64,000 bases of DNA from Streptantibioticus cattleyicolor NRRL 8057 = DSM 46488 (GTDB lineage Bacteria; Actinomycetota; Actinomycetes; Streptomycetales; Streptomycetaceae), in the NCBI RefSeq assembly GCF_000240165.1, contig NC_017586.1, positions 3,906,001 to 3,970,000 on the forward strand, in the 5' to 3' direction. Position numbers and translations under genes: made by a program. Below, in pieces: positions 17,206-27,760 of this stretch (positions are counted from its first letter, which is position 1; the number at the start of each line of letters is the position of its first letter). The notes beneath the pieces are model-generated. The model was not told the DNA's origin. It worked only from the letters and a program-made list of their open reading frames with translations, and searched no databases.

Positions 17206-17439
17206 CACCCCCGAGCGGTAAAAAAAGCCGCTAAACAGTTCAAATACCGACATAGGTGAGCGTTGGCCACGGGAGGGGGCGCTCGGCGTCCGGCAGGCGG
17301 GGGGTGGGGGAGGGGGATCGCGGTGCGGGTTGTGCGCCGCGAGTGCTCCCGAGTGAGACGTGGTGCACCCCTTGGCGCCCGATGTAGCTGATCCGTGTCG
17401 GTCCGATCACGTAGAGTGTCGATGACGGCTGCCAGACTC

Positions 17440-17467
17440 CGTAACTCTTTCGAGTGAGCGTCGTTGA
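17440..17467 (+). promoter_or_regulatory. sigma-BldN promoter of bldM
   Basis: CGTAAC (17440-17445) and CGTTGA (17462-17467) are separated by 16 bases. This matches the established sigma-BldN consensus and the known BldN-dependent bldM promoter of Streptomyces coelicolor. The implied untranslated leader is about 120 bases. Confidence 0.9.
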
Positions 17468-17591
17468 GAGTGCGGAGGTGGTTGGACGGCGAGAGAAGCC
17501 GGGCGGGTGCCCGGCGCCGTCAGGCCCACCGGTGATGATTCGTACCAGCCTGGAGGCTCAACGTGACGCGGATCTGCTGCGGAGGGCGGTC

Positions 17592-18203
17592 ATGACATCC
17601 GTCCTCGTCTGCGACGACTCCCCGCTTGCCCGAGAGGCGCTTCGCCGCGCGGTCGCGACCGTGCCCGGTGTGGAGCGCGTAACGACGGCGGCCAACGGCG
17701 AGGAAGTCCTCCGCCGCTGGGGCGCCGATCGCTCCGACCTCATTCTCATGGACGTCCGGATGCCCGGTCTCGGCGGTGTCGAGACCGTACGGCGGCTGCT
17801 GTCGGCCGACCCCGGCGCCCGCATCATCATGCTCACCGTGGCGGAGGACCTCGACGGCGTCGCGCTCGCGGTGGCCGCCGGCGCCCGTGGCTACCTGCAC
17901 AAGGACGCCTCGCGTGCCGAACTGCGGGCCACCGTCACCCAGGCGCTGGCCGACCCGACGTGGCGGCTGGCCCCGCGCAGACTGCGGTCGGCGGAGATGG
18001 GCGCCGCGCCGACGCTGACCGCGCGGGAGATCCAGGTGCTCGAAGGCATGAGCCACGGCCGGTCCAACGCGGAGATCGGGCGCGAGCTGTTCCTTTCCGA
18101 GGACACCGTCAAGACCCACGCGCGGCGGCTGTTCAAGAAGCTCGGCGCGTCCGACCGGGCGCACGCCGTGGCGCTCGGTTTCCGCTGGGGCCTCGTCCGC
18201 TGA
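17592..18203 (+). CDS. bldM: BldM, orphan response regulator of development
   Basis: BldM is an atypical response regulator that activates genes for aerial growth as a homodimer and sporulation genes as a heterodimer with WhiI, without needing phosphorylation. The 203-residue protein has the receiver start VLVCDDSPLAREALRRA, the conserved Asp54 in LILMDVRMPG, the Lys in YLHKDAS, and a C-terminal LuxR-type HTH (LTAREIQVLEGMSHGRSNAE onward). ATG 17592 with GGAGG (17581-17585) gives the known N-terminus; an open upstream extension from 17454 is not needed. Expression from the sigma-BldN promoter links it to the BldD-BldN cascade. Confidence 0.97.
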   Translation: MTSVLVCDDSPLAREALRRAVATVPGVERVTTAANGEEVLRRWGADRSDLILMDVRMPGLGGVETVRRLLSADPGARIIMLTVAEDLDGVALAVAAGARGYLHKDASRAELRATVTQALADPTWRLAPRRLRSAEMGAAPTLTAREIQVLEGMSHGRSNAEIGRELFLSEDTVKTHARRLFKKLGASDRAHAVALGFRWGLVR

Positions 18204-19683
18204 GGCCGTGCCGTGCGTTGGAGAGGACGGTGGGGACGCCCCGCCCGGCCCGGGCCGTGCCCGTCCGGTGCGGGTCGGACCGGTGACGGCCCGGCCTGCT
18301 CCGCGGTCCGGTCCGCCGGACCGGCCGACGGCCGGACACGGCCCGGGCCGGGCGGCGTGTCCAGGGCACCCGCCGGAACGCCCGCGCACGAACCGGCGCC
18401 ACGACGGCCGCCGGTCACCGGGCCCCGGCCGCCCGCCCGTCGTCCGCCGGACCGCTGGTCACCCGCCGGTCGGCGACCCGGTCCTCCGCTCCGCGAACAC
18501 CCGCCTCCCGGCCACCGGCCCGCCCCCTGCCGGCACGGTCGCCGGAACGCGGGCCGTCGGCATGGTGGCCGCCGGGCCGGAGCGCCTGGTCGCCGTCGGG
18601 TCGGCGGCGGCCGGGTACGAGGTGGGTCTCACGGCCGGTCGACGTCCCCGGGACGCCACCGGCCGCGAACGTCCCGGCGGGCACGGTCACGGTCACGAGC
18701 AAGGGCACGGGCACCGGCTCCGTACCGCGTCGGCGAGAGCCGTCGGCCGGCGGGCACGGCGTTCCGGGACCGGCCCCCAGCGTGACCCCGGCCGCGAAAT
18801 TGGTCACACGGCCGGGCCCCGGAAGGCGTGCGCGACGGGGATCTCGCGGACACCGGGGCACCCTCGGGCGGGCGGCGGCGACGGCGGTCCCGGCGCGGTG
18901 AGGCACGGCGGCCCCAGGGGCCAGGTCCGGCACCCGACCCGCCAGGTCCGCGGGGCACGCGGGGTGTCCGCGGGACGTTCCCGGGCAGCGGTTCGGAAGA
19001 CCGCCTGGTCGCCGGGGTGCGGGCCGGGCGGAGGCGGCCCGGCGGGGCGGTGCGCGACGGGACCGGCCACCGCGGAAGTTCCGGATGTCCGCGCGAGGCC
19101 GCATGCTTGAGGTATGGACTTCCTCGGGGACCCACCAGAGGGGCAGTGTTCAACGCTCCCGTCGTGTATGCCGACGGGCGACAGACGGGCGGGGCGGAGT
19201 ACCGAGCTTCCGCTCGGGGTGGTGGCGGGCTTGCCGGCCTCGGAGGCCAAGGGCGCGGGTGAATCGGAGGCCGACGGTGACGGGGAGCGGATGCGTGGGA
19301 TGACGGCGGCGAGCACATCCGCGTCCGGCGCGGCCACCACGTCCGGGCGTGCGGCGATCGCCCGGGCCACGGCGGCGTACGCCTCCGCCGGGGCCGGCGC
19401 GCCGGCCCGGGCCGAGGGCGCTCCGCGTCCGGGGCCGGCCGCCGAGTACGAGTACGCGCCGCGCCAGTCCGCCGGTCGTCCGGCCGCCGCCTCCTACCCG
19501 GGCGGCCAGGGCGTGCGCGCGGTCGCGGCGGCGCCGTCCGGTGCGACGCTGCACGCCACGGGGGTGCAGACCACCACCGTGCTCGGTGCCGTGGCGCGGC
19601 CGGCCCACCCGGTGCCGGCCGCGGCGCAGGCCCCGGGACGTGGCGGACAGCCGCTGCGGAGTGGCCCTCCGTATAACGCTTCG
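18204..19683. other. ~1.5-kb gene-poor stretch between bldM and the sigma factor
   Basis: No frame here up to about 19290 has a convincing start, codon pattern or domain. From 19291 to 19683 the frame of the sigma factor is open with strongly GC-rich third positions and codes for an Ala-rich sequence behind GGGGAG and ATG 19291/19300. That part could be an N-terminal extension of the sigma factor rather than non-coding DNA. Confidence 0.55.
19672..19677 (+). promoter_or_regulatory. candidate -10 box for leaderless sigD/shbA
   Basis: TATAAC lies six bases before ATG 19684. No Shine-Dalgarno sequence precedes any of the nearby starts, so a leaderless transcript is plausible. No -35 consensus is visible. 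Confidence 0.35.
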
Positions 19684-22088
<2,405 letters not shown>

Positions 22089-22143
22089 GCGGCGCCCGGC
22101 CCGTGCCGCCACCCCGCCCGTGCCGCCGCCCGGCCGGCGCGGC

Positions 22144-22178
22144 GGCGCCCCCGGTACCGGATACGGGGCGGGGGCGCC
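22144..22178 (+). terminator. hairpin between guaB and guaB3
   Basis: Ten-base perfect arms GGCGCCCCCG and CGGGGGCGCC flank a 15-base loop, 56 bases after the guaB stop and 52 before the guaB3 start. There is no T-tract. It may be a partial terminator or processing site. Confidence 0.45.
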
Positions 22179-22229
22179 CGGCGGGGGCTGCGGGATACTG
22201 GGAGGGCAGGCCACGAAGAAAGGCGAACA

Positions 22230-23354
22230 GTGACTGAGATCGAGATCGGGCGGGGCAAGCGCGGGCGCAGGGCTTACGCATTCGACGACATCGCCGTCGT
22301 CCCGAGCCGGCGTACCCGGGACCCGAAGGAGGTCTCGATCGCCTGGCAGATCGACGCCTACCGCTTCGAGTTGCCGTTCCTGGCCGCCCCGATGGACTCC
22401 GTGGTCTCGCCGGAGACGGCGATCCGCATCGGCAAGCTCGGCGGTCTCGGGGTGCTCAACCTTGAGGGCCTGTGGACCCGGTACGACGACCCGGAGCCGC
22501 TGCTGGCGGAGATCGCGGAGCTGGACGACGTCTCGGCCACCCGCCGCCTCCAGGAGATCTACGCCGCGCCGATCCGTGAGGAGCTGATCGGGCAGCGGCT
22601 GGCCGAGGTGCGCGAGGCGGGTGTGGTCACCGCCGCCGCGCTCTCCCCGCAGCGCACCGCGCAGTTCTCCAAGGCCGTGGTGGACGCGGGTGTCGACATC
22701 TTCGTGATCCGGGGCACCACGGTCTCCGCGGAGCACGTCTCGGGTTCGCACGAGCCGCTCAACCTCAAGCAGTTCATCTACGAGCTCGACGTCCCGGTGA
22801 TCGTCGGCGGCTGCGCCACGTACACCGCGGCGCTGCACCTGATGCGTACCGGTGCCGCCGGTGTGCTGGTCGGGTTCGGTGGCGGGGCCGCGCACACCAC
22901 CCGGAGCGTGCTCGGCATCCAGGTGCCGATGGCGACCGCGGTGGCGGACGTGGCGGCGGCGCGGCGCGACTACATGGACGAGTCCGGTGGTCGTTACGTG
23001 CACGTCATCGCGGACGGCGGTTTCGGTTCCAGCGGTGACCTGCCGAAGGCGATCGCGTGCGGTGCGGACGCGGTGATGATGGGTTCGCCGCTGGCCCGCG
23101 CGACGGACGCGCCCGGCCGCGGGTTCCACTGGGGCATGGAGGCGGTCCACGAGGAGCTGCCGCGCGGCAAGCGGATGAACCTGGGGTCGGTCGGCACCAC
23201 CGAGGAGGTCCTGCTGGGCCCGTCGCACGCGCCCGACGGTTCGATGAACTTCTTCGGTGCGCTGCGCCGCGCGATGGCGACCACGGGTTACTCGGAGCTG
23301 AAGGAGTTCCAGCGGGTCGAGGTCACGGTGGCGCCGTCCGTCGCCCACCGCTGA
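22230..23354 (+). CDS. guaB3: GuaB3, CBS-less IMPDH-family protein
   Basis: The 374-residue protein has the IMPDH/GMPR barrel without CBS domains: FDDIAVVPSRRTRDPKEVS, the LAAPMDSV segment, VIVGGCATY, ADGGFGSSGDLPKAIACGAD and MGSPLAR. It is the guaB3 gene syntenic with mycobacterial Rv3410c. In ordinary IMPDH/GMP reductase the active-site loop carries a Cys before TTR; here it reads GFGGGAAHTTR, with His222 at that position, so the usual thioimidate chemistry is doubtful. Some GuaB3 proteins in cyanobacteria have been shown to act as GMP reductases. The start is GTG 22230 behind AAGAAAGG. Role here: probably purine regulation or salvage, uncertain. Confidence 0.9.
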   Translation: MTEIEIGRGKRGRRAYAFDDIAVVPSRRTRDPKEVSIAWQIDAYRFELPFLAAPMDSVVSPETAIRIGKLGGLGVLNLEGLWTRYDDPEPLLAEIAELDDVSATRRLQEIYAAPIREELIGQRLAEVREAGVVTAAALSPQRTAQFSKAVVDAGVDIFVIRGTTVSAEHVSGSHEPLNLKQFIYELDVPVIVGGCATYTAALHLMRTGAAGVLVGFGGGAAHTTRSVLGIQVPMATAVADVAAARRDYMDESGGRYVHVIADGGFGSSGDLPKAIACGADAVMMGSPLARATDAPGRGFHWGMEAVHEELPRGKRMNLGSVGTTEEVLLGPSHAPDGSMNFFGALRRAMATTGYSELKEFQRVEVTVAPSVAHR

Positions 23355-23384
23355 CCCGCGGGGCACGCTCTCCGGAACGACGTG

Positions 23385-23421
23385 GGGGCCCGGGACGAAA
23401 CGTTCGTCCCGGGCCCCTTTT
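23385..23421. terminator. strong bidirectional terminator after guaB3
   Basis: A 15-bp perfect stem (GGGGCCCGGGACGAA with TTCGTCCCGGGCCCC), a three-base loop and TTTT. It sits between the convergent ends of guaB3 and the membrane protein gene. Confidence 0.92.
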
Positions 23422-23458
23422 CCGTTGCCGCGCCGGGCCGTTGGCCGGATGCGGCAGG

Positions 23459-24127
23459 TCAGGCGGAGTTGCCGGTACGCCGGGTGACGACGAAGCCCTC
23501 GACGCCGGCGATGGCGAAGAAGAGGATGTCCTTGGCGTCGGCGAAGTCGTTCTTCCACACGTCGACCAGCGTGGTGAAGCGGCTGAAGAAGATGTCGGCG
23601 AAGGAGACGCCGGCGTGGCCGCTGACGCTCCAGGCGATGCCGACGAGCTGGCCGAACCAGACGGCGGCCAGGGAGATGACCACGCCCAGCACGGGCAGCA
23701 CCGGGTTGCGGCCACCGGCCTTGCCCATCGCGGCGCCCACGAGGAGGCCGACCACCAGGGCCACGTAGCCGACCTCGTGGTCGGTGAAGCGCAGGATGGC
23801 GGCGTAGATCACCACGGCGACCACGGCGGCGCCGAGGCCGGCCAGGATGCCGGGGCCGGTGCGGTCGGGACGCCGGGGGACGGCGGCGACCGGCGGGGCG
23901 CCGTACCCGCCGGGCGGAGGGTAGGCGCCGGGCGGCGGCAGCGTGCCGCCTCGCTGCGGAACCGCGCCCGCCTGCGGAACCCCACTCGCCTGCGGAGCCG
24001 GAGCCGGAGCCGGAGCCTGGGCGGCCGGTACGGTCGCGTATCCGGCCGAGGCGTCGGGCGCGGGCTGGGGCGGCGGCGGAGCGCCGTGCGGGCCGTTGGC
24101 GGCGGGCCGGGGCCAGGGCCGGCTCAT
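23459..24127 (-). CDS. Pro-rich membrane protein
   Basis: The 222-residue product has a cytoplasmic-type Pro/Ala/Gly-rich N-terminus (residues 1-85) and about three membrane helices (ILAGLGAAVVAVVIYAAI, YVALVVGLLVGAAMG, LPVLGVVISLAAVWFGQLV), then a soluble tail with VDVWKNDFADAKDILFFAIA. ATG 24127 follows GGGGGAA; the open frame upstream to 24256 is not needed. I recognise it as a conserved Streptomyces membrane protein next to guaB3 but know no function. Confidence 0.82.
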   Translation of the reverse strand: MSRPWPRPAANGPHGAPPPPQPAPDASAGYATVPAAQAPAPAPAPQASGVPQAGAVPQRGGTLPPPGAYPPPGGYGAPPVAAVPRRPDRTGPGILAGLGAAVVAVVIYAAILRFTDHEVGYVALVVGLLVGAAMGKAGGRNPVLPVLGVVISLAAVWFGQLVGIAWSVSGHAGVSFADIFFSRFTTLVDVWKNDFADAKDILFFAIAGVEGFVVTRRTGNSA

Positions 24128-24319
24128 GAAGAGGTTCCCCCGGGAGGGTGAAAGGAAGCCGAAGGCCAACAGCCAGCACTGACATGGCCTCAACAGAGAT
24201 ATGACGGAGGCGGCTGACGGGGTGTGGCGGGACGAGGCGGCGGATGGCGTGGGCACGTTCCGTACGCCACGCGCCCTCCGAGCGGCGAATACGCCCGACT
24301 ATGGCAATAATCACATCTT

Positions 24320-25606
24320 ATGGCGCAGAAGAAGTCGTTTTCCGGTCGTGACATGGGCATCGATCTGGGCACCGCGAACACCCTGGTCTACGTACGCGGG
24401 GCGGGAATCGTCCTCAACGAGCCTTCCGTGGTGGCGGTCAACGCGGTCAGCGGGGAGGTGATCAGCGTCGGGGCGGAGGCCAAGTCCACGATCGGCCGTA
24501 CCCCCTCGCACATCGTGGCGGTGCGCCCGTTGCGGGACGGGGTGATCGCCGATTTCGAGATCGCGGAACGGATGTTGTCGCATTTCATCCGCAAGGTGTC
24601 CGGACGTGGACGGTTCGCCCGGCCACGGGTCGTCATCTGCGTGCCGTCCGGGATCACCGGGGTGGAACGGCGGGCGGTCGTCGAGGCCGCGACCTCGGCG
24701 GGCGCGCGTCAGGTCCATCTGGTCGACGAGCCGATGGCGGCGGCGATCGGGGCCGGGCTGCCGGTGAGCCGGCCGACCGGCTCGATGGTGGTCGACATCG
24801 GCGGCGGCACCACCGAGGTGGCGGTGGTCTCGCTCGGCGGTCTGGTGGCGGCCCGTTCGGTACGGGTGGCCGGCGACGCGATCGACGCGGCGATCATCCA
24901 GTACGTCAAGCGGGAGCACGCGCTGGCGATCGGTGAACGTACCGCCGAGGAGGTGAAGATGACGATCGGTTCGGCGACCGACGTGCCGGAGGACTACTGG
25001 CCGCCGCAGGACGCGGTCGCCGCCACCACGACCTCCTCGGTCACCATGCTCGACCCGGCCGCCGACCCCGTGCCCGACCCGGCCCTCGACCGGGAACTCG
25101 ACCGTCGGCTCGACCGGGAACTCGGCCGCCGTCCCGGTGGCGGGGCGGACGACTCCGTGGCGGGCGGGCTCGACGAGGCGACCGCGGTCGGCCTGCTGCC
25201 GCCGCCCGCCGCGGTGGGCGCGGGGGCCCGGCGGCGTTGCCGGATCCGTGGCCGGGACCACGTCAGCGGCCTGCCGAAGACCCTCGACCTCGACTCCGAC
25301 CAGGTGCGCCGGGCCATGGCCGACCCCGTGGACGCGATCGTCGCCGCCGTCCGGCACACCCTGGACGAATGCCCGCCGGAACTGGCCGGCGACATCATGG
25401 ACCGGGGGATCGTCCTCACCGGCGGCGGCGCGCTGCTGCGCGGGCTCGACGTACGGCTCGGCGGCGAGCTGAACATGCCGGTGGTGGTGGCCGACGACCC
25501 GATGGACTGCGTGGCGCTGGGGACCGGCCGGTGCGTGGAGAACTTCGACGCCCTCAAGCGCGTCCTGGACGCCCAGCCGCATCCGTACTCACCCGTCAGG
25601 GGCTGA
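24320..25606 (+). CDS. MreB-like actin homologue with large low-complexity insertion
   Basis: The 428-residue protein is an MreB/Mbl-type actin: phosphate-1 loop GIDLGTANTLVYV (13-25), phosphate-2 DIGGGTTEVAVVS (159-171) and adenosine motif VLTGGGALLRGLD near the end. Normal MreB is about 340 residues. Here, between KMTIGSA and IRGRDHVSGLPKT (about residues 219-308), there are some 80 extra residues rich in Asp, Pro and Arg, partly encoded by a 12-bp tandem repeat (DRELDRRLDREL). Ordinary mreB sits with mreC/mreD/pbp2 and those are absent, so this is a paralogue. No Shine-Dalgarno site precedes ATG 24320. Likely role: filament in spore-wall or envelope organisation, by family only. Confidence 0.88.
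   Translation: MAQKKSFSGRDMGIDLGTANTLVYVRGAGIVLNEPSVVAVNAVSGEVISVGAEAKSTIGRTPSHIVAVRPLRDGVIADFEIAERMLSHFIRKVSGRGRFARPRVVICVPSGITGVERRAVVEAATSAGARQVHLVDEPMAAAIGAGLPVSRPTGSMVVDIGGGTTEVAVVSLGGLVAARSVRVAGDAIDAAIIQYVKREHALAIGERTAEEVKMTIGSATDVPEDYWPPQDAVAATTTSSVTMLDPAADPVPDPALDRELDRRLDRELGRRPGGGADDSVAGGLDEATAVGLLPPPAAVGAGARRRCRIRGRDHVSGLPKTLDLDSDQVRRAMADPVDAIVAAVRHTLDECPPELAGDIMDRGIVLTGGGALLRGLDVRLGGELNMPVVVADDPMDCVALGTGRCVENFDALKRVLDAQPHPYSPVRG
25085..25132. repeat. 12-bp tandem repeat inside the MreB-like gene
   Basis: Four units: CTCGACCGGGAA, CTCGACCGTCGG, CTCGACCGGGAA and the diverged CTCGGCCGCCGT. The period keeps frame and encodes LDRE/LDRR repeats in the insertion. Confidence 0.9.
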
Positions 25607-25627
25607 GCCGGCTTCGCGGCGGCCGTC

Positions 25628-27667
25628 GTGACGCCGGTACGGGACGCGACCGGGCGGCGCCCCGCGCGCAGGCGGCGCGTTGCCCGTGCCGTGTGCGCCG
25701 TGCTGGCCCTGCTCACCACCCCCGCCCCGTCGGCCGCGCCCGGGGCCGGGAGCGTCGTGCTCACCGGGGTCACCCCGGCCGTGCCGGGGCCGGACGACAC
25801 GGTGAGCGTGACGGGGGCCGTGGTGGGCGGCGGGCAGCGGGCGCCGGGACGGGTGGGGGTGCGGGTGGACGGGGGCGCGGTGGTGGCCGGGCACTCGGTG
25901 GCGGTGACGACGCCGGGCGCGGGGGAGCGGGTGCCGTTCACGGTGAGGGTGCCGGTGTCGGCGCTGGGGCTGCCGGGGACGGCCGGGGTGCACCGGCTGA
26001 CGGTGACGTTGGCCGGGGCGGACGGCGGCGTGCTGGCGGAGACGGGGACGGAGTTGCCGTGGGCGCCGCCGGGGTCGAACGTGCCGGCGCTGCGGACCGC
26101 CGTGTTCTGGCCGGTCGCCGACCGCCCGCACATGCAGGCCGTCTCACTCGGCGAGGGGCAGGCGGCGCAGCCGGTCTTCCGGGACGACGCGCTCGCCACC
26201 GACCTGGGCACCGCGGGACGCCTCGGCCGGGTGGTGGCGGCGGGCCGCGGGCTGGACGTCACCTGGACGGTGGACCCGGGGCTGCTGGACGAGGCCGCCG
26301 CGATGAGCCGTGGCTACCGGGTGGCCGACCGGCCCGACGGCGCCGATCCGCGGCAGAGCCGGGAGGGCACCGGCGCGGACACCGCGGACGCCTGGCTGAG
26401 GACGGCCGCCGACGCCGTGCGGGGCCGTACCGTCGACGCGCTGCCGTACGCCGACCCCGACCTCGCCTCGTTGGCGCACCGGGAGCGGCAGGGCGTGGCG
26501 GGGCCGCCGTCCGGGGTGCTCGCCGGTGCGACGACGGCGGCCGGTCCGGCGGTCGCGGACGCGCTGCGCACCAAGGCCGCGGCCGTGGTGGCGTGGCCGT
26601 ACCGGGGCGCGTTGGACAGCTCGGTGACGGCGCTCGCCGGGCGGCTGGGGCTGCGGACGGTGCTGGCGTCCGGGCGGGGGCTGGGCACCGGCAGCGGGCA
26701 GCCGAGGGCCTCCCTCGCGGGCGGTACGACGGTGTGGGTCGGCGATCCGGCGACCGACACCACGCTCACCCGGGACCTGGGCGGCGAGGGCGGGGTGGTG
26801 TCGGGGCGTCAGGAACTCCTGGGCGATCTGCTCAGGGCGGCGCTGCGGGGGCCCGGGGGGCCGGGCGGGGTCGTGGTGCTGCCGCCGCGGCGGATGCCGG
26901 GGGAGGTGGCGGAGGCGCTGGCGGGGGCGTTGCGGGCGGCGCAAGGGGCGGGGTGGCTGGCGTTGTCGGGGCCGGAGGCGGTGGCGTCGGGCGGTCCGGA
27001 GACCTCGGTGGCGGGCTTCGGCCGGGCGTCCGCGGGGTCCGCCGGGGAGTTGCCGGCCGCGGTGCTGTCCACGGTGCGCGCGACCGGGCCGGATCTGGCG
27101 ACGCTGACCCGGGTGCTCGCCGACCCGACCCGCACCACGGACGCGGTGCACCGGGCGATGCTGCGGGCGCTGTCCACCGGCTGGCGCGGCGATCCGCACG
27201 GGGCCGAGGGGTACGCGTCGGGGCTGGAGGACTACCTGGACCGTTCGATCGCCTCGGTGCGGCTGCTGCCGCGCAGCGGGGCGGTGACGGTGACCGGGGG
27301 GTCGGCGTCGTTGCCGGTGACGGTGTCCAACGGGTTGCAGCAGCCGCTCGCCGGGCTGGTCCTGCGGGTGACCTCCGGCGCCGTGGACCGGCTCACCGTC
27401 GGCCGCCGGGACACCCCGGTCACCGTCCCGGCCGCCGCCAGCCACACCGAACGCGTACGCGTCTCCGCCCTCCGCAACGGCCCCGCCGACCTCACCGCCC
27501 GCCTGATCACCGCCCCCGACGGCAAACCCTGGGGCGCCCCCGTCACCGTGAAGGTCGAGGTCAACAAGGTCTCCCTGGCCGCCGTCGCCGTCGTCCTGGC
27601 CGCGGTGGCGGCCCTGGCCCTGGCCGGCGCCCTGAGAATGCGCCGGGCGCGCCGCCGGAGGGGCTGA
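25628..27667 (+). CDS. DUF6049-like secreted, membrane-anchored protein
   Basis: The 679-residue product has an N-terminal signal sequence after a basic stretch (AVCAVLALLTTPAPSAAPGA), an extracellular part with Ig-like beta segments (residues 40-140), a central domain with VFWPVADRPHMQ, LDVTWTVDPGLLDEA and VDALPYADPDLASL, a second beta-rich domain and one C-terminal membrane helix (LAAVAVVLAAVAALALAGAL) followed by Arg-rich residues. This layout matches the DUF6049 proteins normally found beside the murJ-like gene near oriC; here it is 22 bases behind the MreB-like gene and probably co-transcribed with it. GTG 25628 starts it. Function unknown. Confidence 0.75.
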   Translation: MTPVRDATGRRPARRRRVARAVCAVLALLTTPAPSAAPGAGSVVLTGVTPAVPGPDDTVSVTGAVVGGGQRAPGRVGVRVDGGAVVAGHSVAVTTPGAGERVPFTVRVPVSALGLPGTAGVHRLTVTLAGADGGVLAETGTELPWAPPGSNVPALRTAVFWPVADRPHMQAVSLGEGQAAQPVFRDDALATDLGTAGRLGRVVAAGRGLDVTWTVDPGLLDEAAAMSRGYRVADRPDGADPRQSREGTGADTADAWLRTAADAVRGRTVDALPYADPDLASLAHRERQGVAGPPSGVLAGATTAAGPAVADALRTKAAAVVAWPYRGALDSSVTALAGRLGLRTVLASGRGLGTGSGQPRASLAGGTTVWVGDPATDTTLTRDLGGEGGVVSGRQELLGDLLRAALRGPGGPGGVVVLPPRRMPGEVAEALAGALRAAQGAGWLALSGPEAVASGGPETSVAGFGRASAGSAGELPAAVLSTVRATGPDLATLTRVLADPTRTTDAVHRAMLRALSTGWRGDPHGAEGYASGLEDYLDRSIASVRLLPRSGAVTVTGGSASLPVTVSNGLQQPLAGLVLRVTSGAVDRLTVGRRDTPVTVPAAASHTERVRVSALRNGPADLTARLITAPDGKPWGAPVTVKVEVNKVSLAAVAVVLAAVAALALAGALRMRRARRRRG

Positions 27668-27760
27668 GCGGGTCCCCGGGCGCGACGTGCGGTCGTCGGG
27701 CGCGCCGCCGGGGCGGAACGGCGAGGAACCGGGCCGGGGCGGGGCGCGGCTGGGAGGGGG

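Larger units (their letters stand above)
17102..17591. promoter_or_regulatory. 490-bp divergent control region of whiD and bldM
   Basis: The region holds the candidate whiD promoter and the sigma-BldN-type bldM promoter listed below. Between them an A-rich element AGCGG-TAAAAAAAG-CCGCT (around 17214-17234) can form a hairpin; A-runs are unusual in this genome and may bend DNA or bind a regulator. No gene is visible. Confidence 0.7.

Noticed and set aside
18415-19104. Minus-strand 229-codon frame in the bldM-sigma interval
   Set aside because: Low complexity, no motif and no ribosome binding site.
24128-24256. N-terminal extension of the membrane protein next to guaB3
   Set aside because: ATG 24127 has a ribosome binding site and gives a clean Pro-rich start; the extension lies in the promoter region.
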